64,000 nt of DNA from the NCBI RefSeq assembly GCF_004365705.1, contig NZ_SOBN01000001.1, forward strand, positions 3,024,001-3,088,000, read 5' to 3'. The stretch is from Streptomyces sp. 846.5 (GTDB lineage: Bacteria > Actinomycetota > Actinomycetes > Streptomycetales > Streptomycetaceae). This document shows, piece after piece, positions 51,153 to 61,124 of this stretch. A program made the translations under genes and the position numbers. The stretch's first letter is position 1. The number at the start of each line of letters is the position of its first letter. A model generated the notes under the pieces. That model ran no database searches. It worked only from the letters and a program-made list of their open reading frames with translations, and was not told the origin of the DNA.

Positions 51153-52175
51153 GTGAGCCCTCTCCGCATCGCGACCTTCAATCTGCTCCACGGGCAGCCA
51201 CTGGACGAGGACGGCAGCCCGCTCCCCCTCCCCGAGGACCCCGCCGCACCCCTCGCCGAAGCCGTCGCCGCGCTCGACGCCGACGTCCTGGCCATGCAGG
51301 AGGTGGACCGCTACCAGGAGCGGTCCGGGCTGGTCGACCAGGCGGCCGTCGCCGCCAAGGCGCTGGGGGCGGGCGACTGGCGCTTCGCCGCCGCCCTGCA
51401 CGGCAGTCCCGCGCCCGGCGCGGGCTGGATCCACGACACCGCCTCCCCCGGCCGGCTGGCCTACGGCCCCGAGGATCTCGACGCCGGCGCCGACCGGCCC
51501 GCGTACGGAACGGCGCTGATCACCCGGCTGCCGGTGCACCACTGGCGGGCCCGGCGCTTCGCCCCGGCGCCGTTCGGCCTGCCGCTCCGGGTCGCCGGGC
51601 GACGCGGGCTGATCCCGGTGCCGGACGAGCCGAGGGCCGCGCTGGCCGCGGTGCTGGAAGGCAGCCACGGCCCCTTCACCGTGGTCGCGGCGCACCTGTC
51701 CTTCGTCCCCGGCTGGAACATGGGCCAGCTCGCGGGCATCCGGCGCTGGATCTCCGACCTGCCGGCGCCCTATCTGCTGCTGGGCGACTTCAACCTGATC
51801 GGTCCAGTGCCCCGCACCGTCCTGGGCGGCGCCGCGATCGTGGACGGCCTGGGCCGCGAGCGCTGGCGCCGGGACGGGGCGCCGCGCCGCGAGCACGGAC
51901 GGGAGGCCCGCGAGGCCCGGCGGATCCAGCGCAGACTGCGGGCCCGCCGGGGCGTGCACCTGCGACCGCGCCCGGCGGCAGCGCTGCCGCAGCGCGCGCT
52001 GCTGCAGGGCTGGCGCGACCTGGCCCGGACGCCGACCTATCCGGCGCACCGGCCCTCGGTGCAGTTCGACCATGTGCTCGCGGTCGGAGTGCCGCGCAGC
52101 TCCGTCCTCGGCAGCGACACCCCGGCGCTCGGGCTCTCGGACCACCGCCCGCTGCTGGTCCGGGTGGATCTCTGA
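51153..52175 (+). CDS. Endonuclease/exonuclease/phosphatase (EEP) family protein
   Basis: 340 residues from GTG 51153; no ribosome site is seen, and a TAGGTT hexamer at 51139-51144 would give a very short leader. EEP motifs: RIATFNLLHG, MQEVD, AHLSF, LLGDFNL and LSDHRPL, giving the metal ligands and catalytic His. It could act on nucleic acid or a phosphorylated small molecule. It ends seven bases from the convergent phosphatase gene. Confidence 0.8.
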   Translation: MSPLRIATFNLLHGQPLDEDGSPLPLPEDPAAPLAEAVAALDADVLAMQEVDRYQERSGLVDQAAVAAKALGAGDWRFAAALHGSPAPGAGWIHDTASPGRLAYGPEDLDAGADRPAYGTALITRLPVHHWRARRFAPAPFGLPLRVAGRRGLIPVPDEPRAALAAVLEGSHGPFTVVAAHLSFVPGWNMGQLAGIRRWISDLPAPYLLLGDFNLIGPVPRTVLGGAAIVDGLGRERWRRDGAPRREHGREAREARRIQRRLRARRGVHLRPRPAAALPQRALLQGWRDLARTPTYPAHRPSVQFDHVLAVGVPRSSVLGSDTPALGLSDHRPLLVRVDL

Positions 52176-52182
52176 CGATCGG

Positions 52183-53412
52183 TCAGTAGGTCTGCTGGGA
52201 TGCCCGACCGCGCGGGTGGCCGACGAAGCCGAACCGCCCGGGGTGTGGCGGACGCGGCACCTGTGCCTCGCCGTCGACCTGCGCCGGCACCGGGCCGATC
52301 GCTCGCGGCACCGTCGGTGCGTACTGGAGCAGCAGCATCGCGGCGTCGTCGCCGAGCTGACGGCCGACATGGCGGCGGATGTCCTCGTGCAGCTGCTCCA
52401 GCAGGTCGGCCGGGTCCTCGGCGACGGCGACCGCCGGCAGCCGGTCGACCAGGGGGTAGAAGGTGCCCCAGCGGTCGCGGGCCTCGATCACCCCGTCGGT
52501 GAACAGCAGGATCCGGTCGCCGTCGTGCAACGGGAGCTCCAGCACCGGCGGGTCGACCTCCCCCGGCTCCAGCACGCCCAGCGGCGGGACCGAGGTCACC
52601 GGGTCGAGCGCCCGCACCGGCAGACCGGTGCGCAGCAGCAGCGGCGCGGGATGGCCGCAGTTGACGATCTCGACGACCTGGTCGGGGCGCACGCTCACCA
52701 GCACCAGGGTGACGAACTCCTCCTCGGTGCCCTCGTGGTCGTTCTCGTGCAGGGCTCGGTGCAGGCTGTCGGCGAGCCAGACGGCGACCCGGTCCAGGGC
52801 CGGCTCCTGGTGCGCCGCCTCCCGGAAGGCCCCCAGCACGGCGGCGGCCGTCTCCACCGCCCCCAGGCCCTTGCCGCGCACGTCGCCGATCACCGCGCGG
52901 ACGCCGTAGCGGGTCTGCACCACCTCGTAGAGGTCGCCGCCGATCCTGGCGTGGGCGGCCGCCGCCGCGTAGTGGACGGCGGTGCGCATCGGGCCGACCC
53001 GGGCCGGGATGGAGCGCAGCAGCACCCGCTGGGCGACCTCGGACACCAGCCGGGCGTCGGCGAGCGCCTTCTCCTGGCGGTTGCGCAGCAGCACGCTGGT
53101 GGAGCCGATCACCGCGATCAGGACCACTGCGAAGACGCTCGCGGAGTGCACCGACTCGCTCAGCGTGCCGTCCACCGCGGCCAGCCCGAAGGCCGCGGCG
53201 ACGGTGACCCCGCCCACGGCGAGCGGGTACCAGGTGCGGCTGCTGACGACGGCGGCGAGGGCGGGGCCTGCGGTGAGCGCGGGCTCAAAAGTGACGTCGG
53301 GGTTTCCGCTGGCACGGTCGAGCGCGATCACCAGGGCGATGCCGAGGAAGGGCAGCGCCAATATGGCGCGGCTCCAATTGGTCAGACGGCGAAACCTTCC
53401 GGCAGCACTCAA
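52183..53412 (-). CDS. Membrane PP2C/SpoIIE-type protein phosphatase
   Basis: 409 residues from a TTG at 53412 with AGGAG about ten bases upstream. Three to four N-terminal membrane helices (about residues 10-110) lead to a PPM phosphatase domain (about 150-370) with GGDLYEVV, IGDVRGKGLGAVETA, LLFTDGVIEARD and GDDAAMLLL, the Asp ligands for two metal ions. Such enzymes dephosphorylate anti-anti-sigma factors. Its partner may be any STAS protein; none is in this window. Confidence 0.83.
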   Translation of the reverse strand: MSAAGRFRRLTNWSRAILALPFLGIALVIALDRASGNPDVTFEPALTAGPALAAVVSSRTWYPLAVGGVTVAAAFGLAAVDGTLSESVHSASVFAVVLIAVIGSTSVLLRNRQEKALADARLVSEVAQRVLLRSIPARVGPMRTAVHYAAAAAHARIGGDLYEVVQTRYGVRAVIGDVRGKGLGAVETAAAVLGAFREAAHQEPALDRVAVWLADSLHRALHENDHEGTEEEFVTLVLVSVRPDQVVEIVNCGHPAPLLLRTGLPVRALDPVTSVPPLGVLEPGEVDPPVLELPLHDGDRILLFTDGVIEARDRWGTFYPLVDRLPAVAVAEDPADLLEQLHEDIRRHVGRQLGDDAAMLLLQYAPTVPRAIGPVPAQVDGEAQVPRPPHPGRFGFVGHPRGRASQQTY

Positions 53413-53524
53413 CGTCGTTATCTCCTGCGGGCACGGAGGATCTGAGAAAATTTCTGAAGTGGGCTGGAGTTGACCGGTTCCTGACTCCACATTAGGCACG
53501 AAAAGGACATGCTGCACAGCCTTT

Positions 53525-56500
53525 TCACAAATCTTCCGTGGCCCCTCCACCCATGGACAGCCCGTTTGGAGTAATGCCGCTCATCAGCGCTTCCAGTTCC
53601 GGCCTTCCCGGCAGCGAATCCGGCCGCACCACAGTGCCGCTTCGGACGTACAGGAATGCGGCGGAGACCTGTTCGAGCGGCGTGCCGGTGGACTCGGCCC
53701 AGGCCAGCCGGTAGACGGCGAGCTGGAGCGGATCGGCGGTCTCGCGCTGGTTGGTCTTCCAGTCGACCACCTCGAACCCGCCTTCCGCGGTCCGGTAGAC
53801 CGCATCGATTCGGCCGCGTACCACCCGTCCCGCGAGAAGCAACTGAAACGGCGCTTCCACCCGGTACGGGGTCGAGGCCGCAAAGGGGGTGCGCAGGAAT
53901 GCCTCCTTGAGCCGGGCCAGATCCCGCTCGTCCTCGATTCCGTCGTCGTCGGCGCCGGGCAGCGCGTCCTCGCCGAGCAGCATCAGCGGTTCGAACCGCG
54001 ACTCCACCCAGGCGTGGAAACGGGTGCCCCGGCGCGCGGCCGGCTGCGGCGGCCGGGGCATCGGCCGGGCCAGTTCGCGGGCGAAGCCCTCCGGGTCGGC
54101 GGCCATCCGCAGCACCTGCGAGGCGGTGAGGGCGGCGGGCAGCGGGACGTCGCGGACCTGGGCGCGGGCCCGCAGCAGCTCACCGCTGAGCGCCTCCAGG
54201 TCCCGGTCCCAGGCTGCGACCAGCCGCCGGTCCTCGGGGACCAGACCGCTGTCGCGGACGGCACCGCCCTCGTCCTCGTACTCGGGCTCCCAATCGGGTT
54301 CCCAGTCGTCGAGTTCCGGCTCCGGCTCCGGCTCGGCCGCCGCAGCGGCGAGCCCGGCCAGGACCCGGAGCCCGGCCTCACGGCGGGCCGCCTGGGCGGC
54401 GCCGTCCAGCGGCAGCGGCCAGGGGTGCTCGGCGGTACGGGTCAGCGAGGGGTTCTCGGCGTCCTCCTCGGGGGCCTCCGCCCAGGCCTCGATCTCACCG
54501 CCGGTGCCGCTCTCGCAGTACCCGCGCAGCTCCTCCAGGAACGACGAGGGCCCGCGCCGCCGTTTCTGGGTCGGGCCCCACCAGTGGCCGGAGGCCAGCA
54601 GCAGGCTGCGGGGGCGGGTGAAGGCGACATAGCCGAGCCGCAGCTCCTCGGTGGCGGCGTGCTCCTTCATCTCCGCGGTGAACGTCTTCATCCCGGCGGC
54701 GGTCCACGGCGGGGTCCGCGGCAGGGTCGCGCCGTCGCCGCGCAGCTCGTGCGGCAGCGCCTCGGCCCGGCTGGTCCACCGCTCCCGCCCCTTCTCCCCC
54801 GGGAAGACCCCCTTGACCAGGCCCGGGACCGCGACGACATCCCACTCCAGGCCCTTGGACTTGTGCGCGGTCAGCACCTTCACCGTGTCGTCGCCGCCCG
54901 GAAGGGTGTTGTCGAGACCCCGGTCGTACTCCTGGGCCGCGCGCAGGAAGCCGAGGAAGGCCGAGAGCGAGGGGTCGCCGTCCAGGTCGGCGAAGCCGGC
55001 GGCGACATCCAGAAAGGCGTTCAGGGTCTCCTTGCGGCGGGCCGCCAGCGCATGCGGTGAGGCCGACAGCTCGACCTCCAGGCCGGTCACGGCCAGCACC
55101 CGGTGCAGCACGTCCATCAGCGGCTCGGACAGCGAGCGGCGCAGATCGCGTATCTCGGCGGCGATCCTGGCGAAGCGGGCCCGGGCCTCCTCGGAGAACG
55201 GCAGCTCCGGGGCGTCCCCGTGGTCGCTGCGATCCGCGCCCAGGAAAGTCTCCAGGGCGTCGGCGAGGGAGACCACCTCGGTCGGGTCGGTGCCGGCGAC
55301 CGCACCCGCGAGCCGGTCCTGCTCGTCCGCGCCACCGCCGACCCGGACCAGGTCGGCGGCGAGCCGGCCCAGCAGCGCCAGGTCCCGGGGCCCGATCCGC
55401 CAGCGCGGGCCGACCAGCAGCCGGACCAGCGCCGCGTTGGCGGTCGGGTCCTGGAGCACCTCGCAGACCGAGACCAGGTCGGCGACCTCGGGCAGGTTCA
55501 GCAGCCCGGACAGGCCGACCACCTCGACCGGGACGTCCCGGGCCACCAGCGCGGCGTGGATGTCGGGGAACAGCTCACGGCCGGCCCGGCAGAGCACCGC
55601 GATCCGGCCCGGCGCCGTCCCGGTGCGCACCAGATGGGCGATGGAGTCGGCGAGCCAGGCCACCTCCTCGTCATAGGTGTCGAGCAGGGCGCAGCGCAGA
55701 AAGCCGTCCCGCTCGGCGCCGGGCGCGGGACGCAGCGCCTCGACGCCCTCGTGCATCTCGCGCAGGGGGGCGGCCAGGGTGTTGGCGAACTCCAGCAGCC
55801 GGCCGCCGCTGCGGCGGTTCTCGCTGAGCGAGTAGCGGGCGGCCGGACTCCCCTGTGCCGAGGGGAAGTGCAGCGGGAAGTCGTCCAGGTTGGCGACCGA
55901 GGCGCCGCGCCAGCCGTAGATCGCCTGGCAGGGGTCGCCGACGGCGGTGACCGGGTGACCGCCGGCGTAGTGCTCGCTCGCGCCGAAGAGCCCGGCCAGC
56001 AGCAGCCGTTGGGCCACCGAGGTGTCCTGGTACTCGTCCAGCAGCACCACCCGGAACTGCTCCCGCAGCAGCCGGCCGACCTCGGGGCGGGTCTGGGCGA
56101 GCCGGGCGCAGGCGGCGATCTGGTCGCCGAAGTCCATCAGCCCGGCCTCGGCCTTGCGGCGGCGGTAACGGACCACCAGGTCCGCCAGCTCCAGCCGGGC
56201 GGATGCGGCCCGGGGGACCTTGCGCAGCTCCTCGTTGGTGATCCTGGCCGAGGCCAGCTCGGCGAGGAGCGCGGTGTCGTACGCCCGGAGCCGTTCCGGC
56301 TCCACCAGATGCTCGGAGAGCTCCCCGTCCAGGGTCAGCAGTTCGGCGATCAGCGTGGAGAAGCTGCTGGTCAGCGCGGGATAGGGGCCGGGGGCCTGGC
56401 GCAGCACCCGGGCCGCCAGCTGGTAGCGGGTGGCGTCGGCGAGCAGCCGTACGTCCGGCTCCAGGCCGATCCGCAGCCCGTGGTCCTTGAGCAGCCGCCC

Positions 56501-56872
56501 GGCGAAGGAGTGGTAGGTGGAGATCTCCGGCTCGCCCAGCACGTCCTCGGCGGTCGCCGGCTCCAGGTCCACCACCCCGGCCTGCACCAGGGCCCGGCGC
56601 ACCCGCTCGGCCAGCTCCCCGGCGGCTTTGTTGGTGAAGGTCAGCCCCAGCACCTGCTCGGGGCGGACCTGTCCGGTCCCGACCAGCCAGACCACCCGGG
56701 CCGCCATCACCGTGGTCTTGCCGGAGCCCGCGCCCGCGACGATCACCGCGGGGGCGAGCGGCGCCGTGACGGCGCGCAGCTGTTCCGCGGTGAAGGGGAT
56801 GCCGAGCAGCTGCTTGAGCTGCTCCGGACTGGTGATGGGAGGGTCGGCGGGGTCGGTGGTGCTCGGGCTCAC
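53525..56872 (-). CDS. adnB: AdnB-type helicase-nuclease subunit
   Basis: 1115 residues from GTG 56872; upstream in-frame GTG codons exist. An SF1A helicase with Walker A AGAGSGKTTVM, VLLDEYQDTS, GDPCQAIYGW and LTAHKSKGLEW is fused to a C-terminal PD-(D/E)xK nuclease, RGRIDAVYR...VVDWKTN. Together with the upstream AdnA-like protein it forms the RecBCD-like end-resection machine of actinobacteria. A 55-base gap separates the two genes. Confidence 0.87.
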   Translation of the reverse strand: MSPSTTDPADPPITSPEQLKQLLGIPFTAEQLRAVTAPLAPAVIVAGAGSGKTTVMAARVVWLVGTGQVRPEQVLGLTFTNKAAGELAERVRRALVQAGVVDLEPATAEDVLGEPEISTYHSFAGRLLKDHGLRIGLEPDVRLLADATRYQLAARVLRQAPGPYPALTSSFSTLIAELLTLDGELSEHLVEPERLRAYDTALLAELASARITNEELRKVPRAASARLELADLVVRYRRRKAEAGLMDFGDQIAACARLAQTRPEVGRLLREQFRVVLLDEYQDTSVAQRLLLAGLFGASEHYAGGHPVTAVGDPCQAIYGWRGASVANLDDFPLHFPSAQGSPAARYSLSENRRSGGRLLEFANTLAAPLREMHEGVEALRPAPGAERDGFLRCALLDTYDEEVAWLADSIAHLVRTGTAPGRIAVLCRAGRELFPDIHAALVARDVPVEVVGLSGLLNLPEVADLVSVCEVLQDPTANAALVRLLVGPRWRIGPRDLALLGRLAADLVRVGGGADEQDRLAGAVAGTDPTEVVSLADALETFLGADRSDHGDAPELPFSEEARARFARIAAEIRDLRRSLSEPLMDVLHRVLAVTGLEVELSASPHALAARRKETLNAFLDVAAGFADLDGDPSLSAFLGFLRAAQEYDRGLDNTLPGGDDTVKVLTAHKSKGLEWDVVAVPGLVKGVFPGEKGRERWTSRAEALPHELRGDGATLPRTPPWTAAGMKTFTAEMKEHAATEELRLGYVAFTRPRSLLLASGHWWGPTQKRRRGPSSFLEELRGYCESGTGGEIEAWAEAPEEDAENPSLTRTAEHPWPLPLDGAAQAARREAGLRVLAGLAAAAAEPEPEPELDDWEPDWEPEYEDEGGAVRDSGLVPEDRRLVAAWDRDLEALSGELLRARAQVRDVPLPAALTASQVLRMAADPEGFARELARPMPRPPQPAARRGTRFHAWVESRFEPLMLLGEDALPGADDDGIEDERDLARLKEAFLRTPFAASTPYRVEAPFQLLLAGRVVRGRIDAVYRTAEGGFEVVDWKTNQRETADPLQLAVYRLAWAESTGTPLEQVSAAFLYVRSGTVVRPDSLPGRPELEALMSGITPNGLSMGGGATEDL

Positions 56873-56927
56873 CCCAGGAACGCTATCCGGCCCCACTGAC
56901 AGCGGCCCACCCGCTCGCGAAGCGCCT

Positions 56928-59900
56928 TCACTCGACCACCTGCCGACCCTCCGGGTGCCCGGTGCAGCTGCGGCGGAACGAGCAGCCGGCACAGCCGGGG
57001 CCGACCGTCGGGGTGAAGCGCTCGTTGACGATCCGGTCGGCGGCCTCGGCGAGCAGGTCCTCGACCCAGCCGGGATCGCCGGCCAGCGACGGCTGGGCCT
57101 GGACCTTGGGCCGGTCCTCCTTGCCCTTGCCGGCTGGCTGGCGCAGCTGCACCAGCTCGGCGCCGCCCGGCTCCGGGCGTTCGCCCTCGAACGCCTCTAC
57201 GTCGTCCACCGCGCCCTCGGCGACGGCCAGCTGGTACACCCCCAGCTGCGGGTGGGTCAGCAGTTCGGGTCCGCTCACCACGTGCTTGCCGGTCTTGAAG
57301 TCGACGACGAAGGCCGCGCCGGTCTCGGTGTCCCGTTCGACCCGGTCCATGCTGCCGCGGATCCGGATCAGATGGTCGCCGACCTTCAGCTCCACCTCGA
57401 AAGGGTGCTCGGTGGCCACCGGGACGCGTCCGCGCTCACCGGCGTGCCAGGTCAGGAAGCGCTCCAGAGCCGCCCGGGCCTCGCCCTTCTCCTGCTCCGA
57501 CTTCCACGGCGCGTCAAAGGCCAGCGCGTCCCAGACCGTGTCCAGACGCTCCATCAGCACGCCCAGATCGGCCGGGGTGCGCCCGGAGCCGACCTCCTCG
57601 GCCAGCACGTGCACCACATTGCCGAAGCCCTGCGCCCCGCTGGACGCCTGCTCGGCATGGACCTCGCGGCCGAGGAACCACTGCAGCCCGCAGGAGTTCA
57701 CCTGGTCGAGCGCGCTGCCCGACAGCCGCAGTGGCTGCGCCGGATCACGGACCGGGACGGTGTTCACGGTCGGATCGGCCATCCCCCACCAGCGCTGCGG
57801 ATGCGCCGAGGGGACCAGCGGATAGCCGTCCTCGTCGGTGAGCGCGGCCAGCTTCACCAGCCGCTGCGCCGCCGCCTCGCGCAGCGCCGGATCCCTGGCG
57901 GGGTCGACGGTGGTCGCCCGAAGTTCGGCGACCAGCGCCGCGACCGCCAGCGGGCGGCGCGGACGGTGGGTGACGTCCTCGACCCGCACCTCCGGGACGC
58001 GGCTGCCGTCCGGGCGCTCGCGGTAGAGCTCGCGCAGGAAGCGTGACGGTTCGTCACCGTCCTCGGCCGGGGCCTTCACCGCGGTGACCACCAGCCGCTC
58101 CCTGGCACGGGTCGCCGCGACGTAGAACAGCCGCCGCTCCTCGGCCAGCAGCGCGCCCGGGGTCAGCGGTTCGGCGATGCCACTGCGACCGATCCGGTCA
58201 GCCTCCAGCAGCGAACCGCGGCGCCGCAGGTCGGGCCAGAGTCCCTCCTGCACCCCGGCGACCACGACCAGGCCCCACTCCAGCCCCTTGGACCGGTGCG
58301 CCGTGAGCAGCCGCACCGCGTCCGGCCGCACCGTACGCCCGGAGAGGGTGTCGGCGGCGATGTCCTGCTGCTCCAGCTCGGCCAGGAAGTTGAGCGCGCC
58401 GCGCGGACCCTTCACCCGCTCCTCGGCCCGGGCGGCGGTCTCGAACAGCGCGCAGAGCGCGTCCAGGTCGCGGTCGGCGTTGCGGCCGGCCGTTCCGGGG
58501 CGCAGCGCGGCCGTCTCCAGCCGCCGACGCCAGCGCTCGGAGCCGTCCCAGAGCGCCCACAGGGCCTCCTCGGCGGAGGCACCGCCGGAGATCATCTCCC
58601 GTACCTTGCGCAGCAGCTGGCCCAGGTGCAGCGCACGGCCGGCGAAGGAGCGGTCATGGGTGACCAGCCGTTCGGGTTCGGCCAGTGCTTCCCGGACCAG
58701 CACCTCGGCGGGGCGGACGGCCCTCGGCTGGTCCGCCTCTGTGGCAGCCACTGCGGCGGCCTCCCGGCGGAGCGCGGCGCGCTCCTCCTCGCGCAGGGCC
58801 CGGCCGAGACGGCGCAGGTCGGAGCCGTCGAGGCCGCCCATCGGGCCGGTGAGCAGGGTGTGCGCGATCTCGGTGGTGAGCGGGTCGGCCGCATAGGGGC
58901 CCTCGGGGTCCGCCCGGTCGTCCTGGCCGCCCCGACCGTCCTGGTCCGCCGCGCCGGTGCGGCGCCGGTCCCGGACCGCGCCGACCGCGCACACCCGCAG
59001 CGCGGTGAGCAGCGGGGCCACCGCCGGCTCCAGGTGCAACGGAAGATCGTCCCCATCGATCTCCAGCGGCACCCCGGCGGAGCTCAGCGCCCGTCGGAAG
59101 CCGGGGATGGAGCGGCCGCCGGCCCGGACCAGCACGGCCATGTCGCTCCACGGCACGCCCTGTTCCAGATGGGCGCGGCGGAGCAGGTCGGCGATGTTGT
59201 CGATCTCGGAGCCCGGGGTCGGGTACGTGTAGACCTCGACCTGCCCGCCCGGCCGGTTGGGGATCAGCCTGCGGTGCTGCTCCAGCGCCTGCGCCGGGAG
59301 CCGGCCCATCGGCATCCGCTCGGTGAGGGTGCGGCTGGCCGCCAGCAGCACCTCGCCGGAGCGGCGGGAGACCCGGAGCACCCGGATCGCCGCGGGGCTG
59401 CCGTCCGCCTGCGGGAAGTCCTTCGGGAAGTCGAGGATGCCGTTGATGTCGGCGCCCCGGAAGGCGTAGATCGACTGGTCCGGATCGCCGACGGCGACCA
59501 GCTCCCGGCCGTCGCCCGCCAGCGCGTGCAACAGCCTGACCTGGGCCGGGTCGGTGTCCTGGTACTCGTCCACATAGACCACCCGGTACTGGCGGCGCAG
59601 CTGCTCGCGGACCTCGGGGCGCTCGGCCAGCAGCACCGCGCGGTGCACCAGCTCGGCGTAGTCCAGGACGCCGTAGCTGTCGAGGACGTCCAGGTACTGG
59701 GCCAGGAAGTCGGCGGCGGCATGCCAGTCGGGGCGGCCCACCTCGGCGGCGAAGCGCCGCAGCGCGTCCTCGCCCAGGCCCAGCTCACGGGCGCGGGCCA
59801 GCACCGCGCGGACCTCGTCGGCGAAGCCGCGGGTGGTCAGGCAGGCGCGCAGCTCGTCCGGCCAGCGGATGCCGAGGCCCTCGCGGGCGTCCTCGGCGCC

Positions 59901-60347
59901 GCCGGCCAGCAGGTCGCGCACCATGACGTCCTGCTCGGGTCCGGAGAGGAGTCGGATCGGGTCGGCGAAGAGGTCGGCGTCCTGGTGGGCCCGGACCAGG
60001 GCGTAGCAGAACGAGTGGAAGGTGGTGGCCTGCGGGACTCCGCCGGCGCCCGCTGCACCGGCCCGCGCGGTCATCCGGTCGCGCAGCTCGACGGCGGCCT
60101 TGCGGCTGAAGGTGAGCACCAGGATCTGCTCCGCCGGAACGCCCTCGGCGACCCGCCGGGTCACCGCCTCCACCAGGGTGGTGGTCTTGCCGGTGCCCGG
60201 TCCGGCCAGGACCAGCAGCGGCCCGCCCCGGTGGTCCACGACGGCCTGCTGGTAGGCGTCGAGGACGGGGGGTGCTGGCGTCACGAGCGGGTCGCGCACC
60301 AGGCGGTACGCGCCCCCGCGCACCGGAGGGTCGGGCAGGGAGGTCAT
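56928..60347 (-). CDS. adnA: AdnA-type helicase-nuclease subunit with Fe-S-type cysteine cluster
   Basis: 1139 residues, first gene of the adn pair. UvrD-like helicase motifs: AGPGTGKTTTLVEA, TTFHSFCYALV, VYVDEYQDTDP, GDPDQSIYAFRG and LTAHRSKGLEW. The C-terminal nuclease reads GSMDRVERD...FVVDFKTGK. Four Cys, one in NSCGLQWFLG before the nuclease core and three in GCAGCSFRRSC at the end, match the AddB/Cas4-type 4Fe-4S arrangement. It resects double-strand breaks with AdnB. No ribosome site is evident before ATG 60347. Confidence 0.87.
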   Translation of the reverse strand: MTSLPDPPVRGGAYRLVRDPLVTPAPPVLDAYQQAVVDHRGGPLLVLAGPGTGKTTTLVEAVTRRVAEGVPAEQILVLTFSRKAAVELRDRMTARAGAAGAGGVPQATTFHSFCYALVRAHQDADLFADPIRLLSGPEQDVMVRDLLAGGAEDAREGLGIRWPDELRACLTTRGFADEVRAVLARARELGLGEDALRRFAAEVGRPDWHAAADFLAQYLDVLDSYGVLDYAELVHRAVLLAERPEVREQLRRQYRVVYVDEYQDTDPAQVRLLHALAGDGRELVAVGDPDQSIYAFRGADINGILDFPKDFPQADGSPAAIRVLRVSRRSGEVLLAASRTLTERMPMGRLPAQALEQHRRLIPNRPGGQVEVYTYPTPGSEIDNIADLLRRAHLEQGVPWSDMAVLVRAGGRSIPGFRRALSSAGVPLEIDGDDLPLHLEPAVAPLLTALRVCAVGAVRDRRRTGAADQDGRGGQDDRADPEGPYAADPLTTEIAHTLLTGPMGGLDGSDLRRLGRALREEERAALRREAAAVAATEADQPRAVRPAEVLVREALAEPERLVTHDRSFAGRALHLGQLLRKVREMISGGASAEEALWALWDGSERWRRRLETAALRPGTAGRNADRDLDALCALFETAARAEERVKGPRGALNFLAELEQQDIAADTLSGRTVRPDAVRLLTAHRSKGLEWGLVVVAGVQEGLWPDLRRRGSLLEADRIGRSGIAEPLTPGALLAEERRLFYVAATRARERLVVTAVKAPAEDGDEPSRFLRELYRERPDGSRVPEVRVEDVTHRPRRPLAVAALVAELRATTVDPARDPALREAAAQRLVKLAALTDEDGYPLVPSAHPQRWWGMADPTVNTVPVRDPAQPLRLSGSALDQVNSCGLQWFLGREVHAEQASSGAQGFGNVVHVLAEEVGSGRTPADLGVLMERLDTVWDALAFDAPWKSEQEKGEARAALERFLTWHAGERGRVPVATEHPFEVELKVGDHLIRIRGSMDRVERDTETGAAFVVDFKTGKHVVSGPELLTHPQLGVYQLAVAEGAVDDVEAFEGERPEPGGAELVQLRQPAGKGKEDRPKVQAQPSLAGDPGWVEDLLAEAADRIVNERFTPTVGPGCAGCSFRRSCTGHPEGRQVVE

Positions 60348-60551
60348 CGGGCGGTCCAGGGGCAGTGCAGGGAGGTAGGCAGCGGAAACCAGGGGCGTCG
60401 CTCGTCCGGTCAGGCGTCCCAGACGTCGTCCGCTACCGCGAGCCTACGATCCTCCACCGTCACTCACGCCGTTGTCCCACGGTCTCAAAAATCTCAGCAC
60501 GGGAACCTCAGTCCGCCGCTCCGAAATTGTCGGACCCCTGTGCTATCGGCC

Positions 60552-60935
60552 CTACCGCCCGTCCCACCGGGCCCGGGCGAGGTCCACCCTGGGCAGGTCC
60601 TCGGCCGCCGCGGAGCCCCGCGCCGGGCCGCGTCCGCGCACACTGCGCAACGGGGTGCCCTCGGCCCGGTACTGCTCCAGCGCCCGCAGCTCGTGCCCGG
60701 GCAGCAGCGCGCCGTCCGCCCGCACCACCCGCCACCAGGGCACGGCGGCTCCGTAGAGCGCCATCACCCGCCCGACCTGGCGCGGGCCTCCTTCTTCCAG
60801 GTACTCGGCGACGTCACCGTAGGTCAGCACCCGCCCGGCGGGGATGCGCTCGGTCAGCTCCAGCACCCGCTCGGCGAAGGGCGGCAGCTCGGCCGGCTCC
60901 ACATCCGGCTCATGGTTCCCACTCACCCGCCGCAT
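60552..60935 (-). CDS. Alkyltransferase-like protein (ATL), MGMT family
   Basis: 127 residues; ATG at 60935 with AGGA five bases upstream. It has the MGMT DNA-binding domain (RIPAGRVLTYGDVAEYL) but the active-site PCHR reads PWWRVV, so the alkyl-acceptor Cys is Trp. Such ATL proteins cannot transfer alkyl groups; they flag O6-alkylguanine for nucleotide excision repair. The C-terminus extends beyond the usual ATL core. It lies 204 bases downstream of nothing but spacer from adnA and probably has its own promoter. Confidence 0.82.
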   Translation of the reverse strand: MRRVSGNHEPDVEPAELPPFAERVLELTERIPAGRVLTYGDVAEYLEEGGPRQVGRVMALYGAAVPWWRVVRADGALLPGHELRALEQYRAEGTPLRSVRGRGPARGSAAAEDLPRVDLARARWDGR

Positions 60936-61124
60936 TGTGTCCTATCCCACTGACAGCCCGACACGTACGGGTGGAGCAGTCGTAGAACCTCCTCGCCCAC
61001 CCGGGCGGAGGAATGTAGCATCCGCCAGGGACCCGCACCTGGGGACCTGGCACCGACGCACATCCTCCACCCATGCCACCCTTGAGGGGTCGGTGACAGG
61101 CGACCAGAAGGCACAGACATTCAG

